Source: Rallus limicola
Taxonomy: Eukaryota; Chordata; Aves; Gruiformes; Rallidae
Reading direction: 5' to 3'
DNA: 64,000 nt
NCBI GenBank assembly: GCA_022605955.1
Contig: JAKCOZ010000005.1
Coordinates: 8,156,001-8,220,000, forward strand
Shown: piece after piece, positions 13,201-21,890 of the stretch
How positions within the stretch are numbered: the stretch's first letter is position 1
How the letters are laid out: each line of letters opens with the position of its first letter
Program-made: the position numbers and the translations under genes
Notes under the pieces: model-generated
Told to the model about the DNA's origin: nothing
Seen by the model: the letters and a program-made list of their open reading frames with translations, nothing else
The model's database searches: none

Positions 13201-16200
13201 TTTGTGATTCTACTCCTAGGTCTTTTGGGTTTGGTTTTTAAGGAAAAGTGCATTCCACACAGGTGGTCTCAGGGCCAGAGGCTGGCTGGTATCCACAGAA
13301 AGATTAAATGCTGCTCTCAAATCAAGGAATAACCTCTCTGCTCAGGCACAGTAAGAACTTAGTTCTCTCTGCCTAACATGGCTAGGGATCTCTTGCTTCA
13401 CTGCTGCTGTAAAATCTAAACCGGATTTTGTAAAAGGCAAAATTGGAGGAAGGAAGGAAGGAGGAAGGAATGATTCTGTAACCTTCAGCACATTTCCCCA
13501 CTGAATACCTGATCTAGAGACTGCAATTCTGAGGACATCTTTTCATTGTTCCTTAGAAACTACCAAAAAAGAGATCTGGTTTTCTGTTTTTTTTAACCAC
13601 AGCTTGATCAGAAATAATGTGTATATATATCTCTGTGTGTATGTATAAAAAAACGATGTAGGAATACTTTAAGCATAGTTTTCCTCAACTCATGAAGAAA
13701 ACTTCAGACAACACATTCACTTTCTTTTTTAATTTTTTTAAAGTGCAAATTATATTGTTTACTTGAAGCAACTGACATGTCCTGTCAATTTGATTTTTAT
13801 CATCCTTGCCAATGTGGGGTGATCGTGACTAGAACATTCTATGTTCCTATCTATAGAAGAAAAAACAGCATTCACATGGTAACAAATGTTGACAATTACC
13901 TTATAATTATATATAGGTAATGTCACTGAATGAACTGAAATTACTGTGGAAATTATGCCGCTCTGTTATTTCAGTCATAAATGAATAGCATTCACATTCT
14001 GAGGCTAAATATAATTTACAAGGAATAGAAACCCCCTGCCATTAATTAACATGTGTACATTGTTCCTGATTTTATGCAAAGTGATCTTTATAGCACCACC
14101 AGAAACAGAAAGATTCAACTGAGTTTCCCCTAATGCTTTCCTGGTGCCATTTTCTTTCTTGATTTAAACCCCATGGAAGTCAGTGCAGTGGGAGAAGATA
14201 GCTTTGGATATCAGCATAATGACTCAAAAGTCTGAAGTGTATTACATGCTGCTGTGGTCTCTGGTCCCACTTCCATTTTGCCTTCAAAGGTCTGAGCGCA
14301 AGACAGCAGCTAACTGCCTAGTGTGACTGAGGTTTGTGCAAATTAACTGTGATTGATCTGCTGTTGGCATTTCCCAATTTGTTCCCTTTCTGCCACTGAA
14401 GTAATACACAGCTGACTTTCACACACTTCACAGCTTCTTTGAGAATCTTGAATCTTAGTGCTTTTTTTTTACAGTGCTTTTTTTTTACACTTTTAACACA
14501 TCCTGTATTTCTAGAAAAAATATAATGGCATCACCTTACAAACCATTAGAAACATAAAGGTTCTTACTTGCTAATTAAATTAGGAAAACAATTAGTAGGA
14601 AAAGGTGTTTTTTATGGTTTTTTTTCAGTCCATGCTTCCCAGCTACTTTACATAGTCAAGTACTACTCAAACTTGGGAAGAGACTAATTCACTTTCTGAA
14701 CCTCTTGAATGTCTAAACGATGCCTTTGAAAAGCTGTTATTGTGGCCAAGTACACAGAGACAGAGTATTCCTGTCATGAAAAGTATTATTCCTGACATGC
14801 TTAGCCAAATTATATGAGATTAAGAGGAGGATTTTATGCTGTAAAGTGGGAGGAACCTTTTGCTATCTGCCTAAAATGAAATAAAAACTTTGGGGATTGG
14901 GTGATTGGTTAACAACAGTTGAACCAGAGCACAGAAACATTAATCTTTCAGTTCTTAATACTGCTGCAAAGTTGAGAGAAGATGGACAAGTGGACTGGAG
15001 ATTATATAAGAAACAAACTGCAACACTTACCAATGTACTCATCTTGATCCACAAAACCATCCTCGTTTTTGTCTATGTCTTCTAATGTTTCCTGTAAAAC
15101 AGTTGTGCCTTGAAGCAATCAGGAGAGAACTGAGAATTCTGGCTACTCACCTCTTCAACCACTGCACAATTGAGGCCTTGATCTGCCCTTTTACTCTCAC
15201 CAATTCCAATGTGGTTGTTGTTTTAACAGTGAATATACAAATATCCTTTCATGTTGAAAAAATTCCCTGCACAAGAATGAACTGGACGCCATGCTGAAGT
15301 TTTAAGTTGGGATAGATACAAACTTGCATTGAACACTCAGCAGCTGCATGTCAGCATACCCTTTGTTTTGGTGTTAAGTCTGTGCCCCAAAACAGTTTCT
15401 TGATTCCATTTATAGCTGCCTAAGTTCATTTAAGGAGTCCTCCTTTTACTGAGAACTCTAAATCAAGTGAATTTCATGAAAGGCATCCCTTTCTGTTCCC
15501 CACTTCGCTCTTATGTGTGTGTCTTTCTCTAAACCCTGCATGGAAAGCTCAGAAACATTTCAAAGCTCATCCAAAAGAAGAAAAAAACCAAACAAGAACC
15601 CCCAAACAAACAAAAGTAAAACCAATGGCTCTGGGTTTGCTCCACTTACTAAGACAACAATGTTTTTCATATGCTCAAATTCCTCTGGGTGAAGGAAAGC
15701 AGTGAATTCTTCACGAGTGGCAGCTAAGTCTCCATCCAGATCTGCAGTTTTAAATCGTCTTTCATCTCTCGGCAGCATTTTTTTAAAACTGTGCTGATCA
15801 GTTGCATCTTGGAATTCTTCTGGATTTTCTGCAAATGAATCAAGATGATTTCAAAACTAGTTTCCTTTCAAAACACAGTATCACAAGGAAATACTCAAAT
15901 TTGCTGTTCGAGCCTAGAAATATGAAGGTATGTTGCAAGAATAGCTGCTGAGTTAAATCAGAACTTCTCTTTCCTGTGAAGTTCTAAATTCAGTGGTCAA
16001 GCACTTGGTTGGGTATATAATGGTGAGCTAATAGTATAGGTAAATGTCTGAGTAAGCCTCCTGTTGGAATCCAAGGTAAGGGATTTTGCAGTATTCATTC
16101 TTCATAGGTTTTTGTGAGGGCTTTTTTTGCAATATGCTTTTACAAGCACTCCTTAGGCAGTATTCAGGGTAGATTTCATTCACAGGTTTCATCCTTCTTC

Positions 16201-19200
16201 GGAATCAGCATCATCTACACAATTTTTCAGTTTCAAGAGGCAATAAACTAAAGTCAAGTGGTTTCAGCAGCCAGCAGACTGACTGACATTATCTAACTGC
16301 TATGCCTGTGCATTGGGGAACCTAACTATTATTTTCAGTTTAAAACAATGACCTTTTTTCAGGGTGTTCATCAGCATAAAGTGAGTGATATTGGATCTAA
16401 TTTTTAAAATAGGATCACTGAACTGACTTTGAATATGAAATATACTCATAAAAACTTCATAGTTTGTGTGTTGGGTGACACACACAGTTGAAAAAGACTA
16501 GACCAGGAATCACAGACGGGAATTTTAAGTGGGAATTAACACAAGACCAAAATATAGTAGCTCTTCTCCAACTCTCAGGGATTACAGAAAGCAAATGTGA
16601 AGAGCTGAGAAGGGCTGCAGGGACCGTGTGTCACATATTTCTTTAAATAGAATAAAATGGAGCTTTTTACATTTAAGGTAGACTTTAGATTTACTACTGG
16701 TACTGGGAGCTTGCTCTAGAAACTGCCTCTATGGTAGGCAGATATTGTCTTCTCATTTCCAGTATAAATAGTCAACTAATAGCAATCTGGTGTTCTGTCA
16801 GCACTGTCCTTTACCTCAAATAATCTCCTTCTCTTTCCCTTCATTAACTTATAAAAAGGAAAGGAAATGTTGGGAAAGAATCAGGTATATTTTTAAAATA
16901 CACATTTCTTTTGACTAATTTTCTTGAGAATTTTATTTGCAGTTCACCACAGCCAGAACCACATTATCCTGCAAGAACTATTTCTATCAGTAACTTTGCT
17001 GTAGCTTTTTTTAACCCAGCCTAAATTTTAACATCTAGGACCTTAAGAGTTCAGAGACTGAATTAACAAATACAAGTGAATTACATAATATTTTATTATC
17101 TTTTAATTAAAGTACCATCTTTAATGTTAAAATACACGTATATTTCTAACTGGAGGAGACTTTAATTCAGCTTTGCCAGTACATTCAACAATCCTTTTAC
17201 AAAACCTCTGCGTTCTGGTAACCCATGTGGAAATGGCTGCAATAAACAACTAAAAAGTATTTTTGACCTGTGCATCTATGAAATTTAATGTGATTTCTTT
17301 TTAAGAGTCCTAAATATGACACCAAACTCCTGTTGACTTTAAGGTATGAAATAATGCATTATAATCTCAACAGTCTTTGAGCATATAATCTGAAAATGTT
17401 ATCTTACCTAGATAATAACCGTAGGTGGCTTGTTTATATTCTTCCCAGGCAATTTTATTGTCCTTGTTTAGATCATAGTCTTTCCAAACTTTAGCCACAT
17501 TCTCATAGATGTAGCGTTTCTGTACTCGTTTAATCCAGTTTTTTAACTCCTCTGTTGTGAGATAGCCATCTTTGTCGTCATCTATTCTGTCCACAATTTT
17601 CCTGTAAAGAGACTAGCATCCTTAAGAGTTGACAAAAAAAAGTCAGTGCAGTTTTAGTAATCTTTATCCAATGCTGGTTTAAAACAATGCAGTGCCCAAA
17701 ACTTAATGCTGCCTTACTGAGTAAGGCTTTCTTGCATTTTGTGTATTATCTTCAGGGATCCATCTCTATTTGTTATTCAACATTGCTGTGATCAACTTGC
17801 ATGATCAAAAGTTGTGAACAAAGTACCTCAGATAATACCTGAATTTCTTATGCTGTATATACCAACTTTGGGGGACTTGCTTTTCACTGTTGATACTGTG
17901 GTCATGCTGAGCTCAAGAGCAGGAGACACTGATTTCACATCAGGAGAAAGCCTGTAATGCGGCTTGCTGGAGGCAACCAGGGGAAAAACCTTGGATTTCA
18001 TGGACACCTGCAGCTTATCCTGTGGCTTTCCATCAGTCTGATCCTAGGGCAGAGTGAGCTCTATGACTGTGTCATGCTGGGCATGTACACCATGTACAGT
18101 CTTCTGTTCCTGTTTCTCCATTTCTGGTTTTCTTTCTTTCCTGGCAAAAAGCAGTAATGCTTGTGTGGCCTGGGATGTCTGTTGCTAGCTAAAGCAGTAA
18201 CTGCAGCAAGGCTCCAGTAACTGCAGCAAGGCTCCAGTAACAGCAGCAGAGCTCCAGTCACTGACGGTATTTGGACTGTAAGCTGCTGTCCTGTGCAAAG
18301 CTGCTTGCCTAAGGCCCTGCTGAAATCAGCAAACTTCCAACTTTGAAAGGTTCTGCACACAGCTGCAGATATAACCAACCCAAAAAAGTTAAAAACAAAT
18401 CCAAACAAGAAAAGCATGGCTTTCCTCTGTCATTCAGGCTCTCTGCAGTACATCTCTCATGGAACGCCTGTAATTACTCAACGCCACCGGATTGGGTTGG
18501 AGTTTGTAAAACTGGCGCTGAATATGATTTCTGAAGTAGTACAGTGTGACTTAACTGACTGGAAAACCTTGTTTCTATGAATCTTATGGGGAACTGACTG
18601 TGAAGGGCTCACTGCACGATGAACTGTATTTGTCAATGGATTTGCCCCATAATTAATTCTAATTGGTTTAGATGATATTTATTTCTGTTTTTAAATGTGT
18701 TAGTTCTAATAAATGATTCTGCCAGCAGCCCTTTGGTGTTTTTAATAGTCGGGACTGTTTACCACAAAATGTTTCATGCCTTATCACTTTGTACTCCTGT
18801 TTTGATAGGTCCACTGCATCTGTGTTGAAGATGGGGACAAAGAAATAAATAGTCTTGTCTACAGGGTCCCAGAGGTATAGATAAGAAGCTTTGGTATGGC
18901 TGTGGACCTCACTTTTTATATTGATAATTATTTGTAAAATGGCTCAGGAGCTAAGGTGCCTTGGTCAGTCTGAAAAGCCTCATCAGTGCCTTTATTTTAA
19001 ATAGTTAAATTCCTAAATACAACAAAAATCCAAGGAACGTGTTAAGAGACATAAAATGCCAGCTCCTACACAGAAATTTACATGCACAATTACGTTAACA
19101 CCTGAACACTTTCTTTCTTCCTTTGACTGAGTTGGGATTATGGTCAGAATTAGTTTGTAATAAAGAAGATAGAAGGCACAGAGATCTAAGCTACCACCTG

Positions 19201-21596
19201 CGATGATATCTGGTGAGGAAATTAAGTTGGGGCAAGGAAATCATTGCTATGAAGTTGCTCAAAGGGAAGGCTTCCCCTTTTGACCTGATGTGAGTACAAC
19301 TGTATGCTGATAAACTCTGTCCTTGGCCTGTATAAGGAACAGAAACTTTTATATTGTGAGGATCTGAAACCATCTTCTATGTTCTCTGAAAATGACAGGC
19401 CCATCACAAATGGCAGGAAGAAGATGGGGAGGACTGCAGCCCCATTCTTGGCCCATCTCCAGTCCCTTAACACAGTCCTTGGACACTGCACCAGGATTAC
19501 ATCATGCTTCTCCAAAGCCAGGTGAGTTGTGGTGCTGTGATTGATGTGTGATTGTTCCCTTGTGAAGGGATCTGGTGTTTGAGGTCAGGGACAAGGGATG
19601 CCCCTGACATGGAATCTGTCATAAGGGCAGGTGTGCTCTCAAGTCAGGATACAATTATGTCTGGTATGTGCCATGATCTCAAATCAATACTCTTCAGCTG
19701 CTCCTCTAAGGAAGCTACAAGTAGTTGAGTTTGCAGTGCTTTATCTGTGTACTAGCTAGTTTCTTTCTGTTTGCTCTAAGGTGGTGAGGGTTGCTTTGCA
19801 TTACTGCTGTTGAGCCCTGGGATTCCAGTCCCAGCAGTGGTGACTGGGATGACCGGTGTGGGCCACCCTTCCTACGCAAGGTAAAATGTCTTACAAATGT
19901 AGTGTGCACTTTGGTCAGAGCAGCAGACTGTATCTTCCTGTTTTCTCCTGGAAAGCACTGAAAAATACCTTTTCATCACATGTCTTCTTCCTCAAGAGCC
20001 ACTCACTTGCTGAGAAGTGACACTGTTTATAACCCTCACTGCAGAGGCTGCCCAGAACTGTTTTTTCCTGTTTTCCTGATTATTAAACCACAATTTTAAG
20101 AAGTTAAATGCTTTTAAAATCTTCTCTACGTCTCAGTACGGTGTCTGAAATTATGCAGTGAGACTGCTAGAAGGTATGCTTCCTCCCTTGCCAAGCTTGC
20201 TTTTGTAAAAGTTGTCTAAAATCAACTCGTATCTCTTCTTGTGTAAGTGTAGACCAATTTTAAAAAGGTGTGTCTGTTCCTGTGATGCACTTTATGAAAA
20301 TCTAAGTCACAGACCATGTATGCAGAGAACTTGATTTCTTTTGTTCCTTCCTGAAACAACATGGATGAAGTTGGTCATCTCTGTTAAGCACTTTATCTAT
20401 TTACTCACTTGAGATACAGGTAAATGCAGGGACAGATTCCAGAAGGATCAAGAGGTCAGGCTGTGAGACAGCAGTGGTACTGTGCTAAGGGTTTATGGTG
20501 GAACTAGACAGATGTACACTGAGTAAGTACCACTCCCTATGGAAGGGGAGTAAAGGCAAAGTTAATCTTAATGAGAACATGCAGATGTTTTAAACTCTTT
20601 TCTTGTTAGTAAATACATAGTTTTAATGAACAAACTGACTCCGTGTAGCTCTGAGTAGGCGAGAGAAGCAGTAAAATAAGGCAACTGCTGCATGGACCAT
20701 CTTCTTGGTGTAAAGAGAAACACGCAAGCAAGAGTAACAGTTAAGACCGTGGGCAAATGGAAAAGCTGCGGGGAAGAAGTGGACTTGCAAATGGAGCTGT
20801 GAAGAAGGAATGATTTACACTTGATTCAAGCTAATATGGTCCAGGCAAGTGCCTCAGAGGCAAGGAGCTGTCCCAGCAAAGCCCTCCGGCAGCGGGTGAG
20901 GTTAGTCCGGCACCGAGCACAGCACCGCCCCCGGCAGCTCCCTCCACGCGGCTCAGTGCTGCGGGACCAGAGAAGGCAGGGCAGGGAGACAAGGAAGTGA
21001 AGAAGCGCTGGCTCGTTTGCAAACCTGGCGCGGTGCGAAAAGTCTAACCGGAGAGGTACCGCCGGCTCCGTAGAGCCACTCCCCGCGGGAACCGGCCAGC
21101 CTGCCCCGGGGCCGGGGAGCTGCAGCGCGGCACGCACCGCTCGCCGCGCCCCAGCCGCTCTCCCCTCCCTCGGCCGAGTCCTGCCACCCCCTCGGCCACG
21201 CAGACAGGCAGCCCTGCTCCGCTCCGCCCCGCCCGCCCGGCGGCTGCAGCCGCTTCCTCGCGCCCACCCCGGCCGGCGGGCCGCTCCCGCCGGGCCCTCC
21301 CCCTGCCACGTTTCCGCAGGCCGCCACGCTGTCGCGACCGCGGTGGTGGGGGCTGCCGTCCCCGCCCGCGCCTCTTACCCCAGCCTTTCCCGGCTCTCCT
21401 CCGGGCTGAGCTGGTCGAAGCTCCGCGCCTCCTCCTTGCCTAGGAAGGCCTCGTGGTCGTACTGGAAGCCCGGGCGGTCCTCGTGCTGTGCGGCGCCGGG
21501 CCGCGCCCGCTCCTGCCGCGCCGTGGGTTTGCCCAGGCCGGCCGGCAGCACCAGCAGCGCCAGCGCCAGCCGCCACCCCGCCGCGCCGCTCACCAT
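10115..21596 (-). CDS. RCN1: Reticulocalbin-1, complete six-exon coding region
   Basis: Joining the exons 21596-21379, 17601-17408, 15828-15650, 15091-15031, 11308-11109 and 10222-10115 gives 960 nt, that is 319 codons plus stop, with no frame break. The protein belongs to the CREC family of Ca2+-binding proteins of the secretory pathway (reticulocalbins, calumenin, Cab45). It starts with a hydrophobic signal peptide (about residues 1-22). Six EF-hand loops follow at residues 80-91, 116-127, 167-178, 204-215, 245-256 and 281-292, each with acidic or Asn/Asp ligands at loop positions 1, 3 and 5 and Glu at position 12. It ends in HDEL (316-319), the ER retrieval signal. Segments such as [20 protein letters not shown] and [17 protein letters not shown] match reticulocalbin-1 rather than RCN2, RCN3 or calumenin. 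Human RCN1 is about 331 residues, and the difference lies in the N-terminal region. Intron phases are 2, 1, 0, 1, 0. Its likely role is low-affinity Ca2+ buffering or chaperone-like function in the ER lumen (family knowledge). Confidence 0.96.
10223..11108 (-). other. RCN1: RCN1 intron 5
   Basis: A GT-AG intron of 886 nt in phase 0. It is AT-rich, with an A-rich run at about 11028-11042. I see no repeat element or other gene in it. Confidence 0.9.
11109..11308 (-). CDS. RCN1: RCN1 exon 5 (EF-hand 5 and start of EF-hand 6)
   Basis: The acceptor is CTCTCCAG ending at 11309 and the donor is GTACTTAT starting at 11108. The exon is 200 nt: two bases finish Ala218, then 66 codons (219-284). The EF-5 loop [12 protein letters not shown] is canonical. 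The segment [20 protein letters not shown] is characteristic of reticulocalbin-1. Intron 5 interrupts the EF-6 loop after its fourth residue. Confidence 0.96.
11830..12722 (+). mobile_element. CR1 LINE, 5'-truncated copy with reverse-transcriptase C-terminus and 3' end
   Basis: An open frame from about 11845 encodes the C-terminal part of the CR1 ORF2 protein: [13 protein letters not shown], then [43 protein letters not shown] and [20 protein letters not shown]. The frame shifts near 12510. The remaining ORF2 tail ([19 protein letters not shown]) continues in another frame to a TAG near 12596. The 3' end has the CR1 hallmark GTCCCTTCCAACCCCTACGA followed by ATTCTGTG-type 8-bp units up to about 12722. 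The copy is 5'-truncated, as is usual for CR1, and lies antisense inside RCN1 intron 4. With over 200 open codons it looks fairly young but inactive. The 5' boundary is approximate. Confidence 0.95.
13446..13470 (+). repeat. GGAA-rich purine microsatellite
   Basis: A run of GGAA/GGA units in RCN1 intron 4. GGAA repeats can bind ETS factors, but I see no sign of function here. Confidence 0.8.
15031..15091 (-). CDS. RCN1: RCN1 exon 4 (EF-hand 4), 61-nt small exon
   Basis: This short exon is flanked by TTTTACAG (ending 15092) and GTAAGTG (starting 15030). It encodes [20 protein letters not shown] plus the first base of Ala218. The EF-4 loop [12 protein letters not shown] is canonical. The exon is too short for an ORF scan and was found by matching the missing RCN1 segment between exons 3 and 5. 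Both neighbouring phases agree (0 on entry, 1 on exit). Confidence 0.95.
15092..15649 (-). other. RCN1: RCN1 intron 3
   Basis: A GT-AG intron of 558 nt in phase 0. No recognisable element inside. Confidence 0.9.
15650..15828 (-). CDS. RCN1: RCN1 exon 3 (EF-hand 3)
   Basis: The acceptor is TTTGCAG ending at 15829 and the donor is GTAAGTGG starting at 15649. The exon is 179 nt and encodes residues 139-197 after completing Glu138. EF-3 has the loop [12 protein letters not shown]. It lacks Gly at position 6 and has Ala at the usually hydrophobic position 8, so it is probably one of the weaker Ca2+ sites. The segment [11 protein letters not shown] before it and [11 protein letters not shown] after it are RCN1 signatures. 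Confidence 0.96.
15829..17407 (-). other. RCN1: RCN1 intron 2
   Basis: A GT-AG intron of 1579 nt in phase 1. It is AT-rich. I see no repeat element or coding segment. Confidence 0.9.
17408..17601 (-). CDS. RCN1: RCN1 exon 2 (EF-hands 1 and 2)
   Basis: The acceptor is TTTACAG ending at 17602 and the donor is GTAAGAT starting at 17407. The exon is 194 nt: one base finishing Gly73, 64 codons, and one base of Glu138. It encodes EF-1, loop [12 protein letters not shown], and EF-2, loop [14 protein letters not shown]-2 has Asn in place of the usual Gly at loop position 6, which is common in CREC proteins. The linker [19 protein letters not shown] is near-identical to mammalian RCN1. Confidence 0.96.
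17602..21378 (-). other. RCN1: RCN1 intron 1
   Basis: A GT-AG intron of 3777 nt in phase 2. Its 5' part (20880-21378) belongs to the CpG island. It carries a 20-bp tandem triplication at 18198-18257 and an AT-rich stretch at 18640-18720. No coding segment recognised. Confidence 0.9.
18198..18257. repeat. 20-bp tandem repeat, three copies
   Basis: The unit TAACTGCAGCAAGGCTCCAG occurs at 18198-18217 and 18218-18237 without change, and at 18238-18257 with two substitutions. It lies in RCN1 intron 1. The first two copies being identical suggests a recent slippage or duplication, so copy number may vary. Confidence 0.9.
21379..21596 (-). CDS. RCN1: RCN1 exon 1 coding part (signal peptide, acidic N-terminus)
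   Basis: The ATG at 21596-21594 sits in a strong Kozak context (GCCATGG). It opens a Leu/Ala-rich hydrophobic stretch ([15 protein letters not shown]) typical of a signal peptide, with cleavage probably near residue 22. The exon encodes residues 1-72 plus two bases of codon 73. The conserved block [20 protein letters not shown] is shared with vertebrate reticulocalbin-1. The donor is GTAAGA, starting at 21378. The exon is very GC-rich because it lies inside the CpG island, and the long open frames on both strands here are by-products of that composition. As I recall it, human RCN1 has an Asn-Gln-Ser glycosylation site just before FQYDHE; this protein has Arg-Pro-Gly there and no Asn. Confidence 0.95.
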
Positions 21597-21785
21597 GGCC
21601 TGTCGCCTCTGCCCCGCGGGCGCCGCTCCCCGACGGTCTCTCCGAGGCGACGGCTAGCACCCCTCCACTGCCCGGCACGCACCGAGGCCGGCCCGGCTCA
21701 TCGCATCCGCCCCGCCCCGCCGCTCCCCGGCCCCGCTCCTCCCCCGGCCGGTCGGGGAAGGGGCGGGTGGGGTGCGGCGGGAGCG

Positions 21786-21790
21786 ATTGG
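21786..21790 (-). promoter_or_regulatory. RCN1: CCAAT box (NF-Y type) in RCN1 promoter
   Basis: ATTGG on the plus strand reads CCAAT on the gene strand, about 190 nt upstream of the ATG. A CpG-rich segment follows nine bases later, but it reads CGCAC rather than the CCACG needed for an ER-stress response element. Confidence 0.5.
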
Positions 21791-21890
21791 GCAGCGGGCT
21801 CTGGGAGTGCGGCCCGGCCCGACCCGGCCCGGCGCCACGTCCGCAGAGCGTAGCGGGTGTCCGGGAGGTCTGTGGCGAACCCACCCGGCA

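Larger units (their letters stand above)
11309..15030 (-). other. RCN1: RCN1 intron 4, host of a CR1 LINE
   Basis: A GT-AG intron of 3722 nt in phase 1. It contains a CR1 copy on the opposite strand (about 11830-12722), a GGAA-rich purine tract (13446-13470), a TG/TA-rich short tract near 13618-13650 and a short T-run duplication at 14461-14488. I see nothing else that looks functional. Confidence 0.9.
20880..21890 (-). promoter_or_regulatory. RCN1: CpG-island promoter of RCN1
   Basis: This is a dense CpG stretch covering the start of intron 1, exon 1 and about 300 bp upstream, in sharp contrast with the AT-rich flanks. Upstream of the ATG, GC boxes (Sp1/KLF type) are visible at 21708-21722 and 21761-21767, and a CCAAT box on the gene strand at 21790-21786. 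I see no TATA box, which fits a housekeeping-type dispersed start. CpG islands are often bidirectional, but I have no evidence for a transcript going right. Confidence 0.85.

Noticed and set aside
21774..21790. ER-stress response element in the RCN1 promoter
   Set aside because: The CCAAT half is present but the second half reads CGCAC instead of CCACG.
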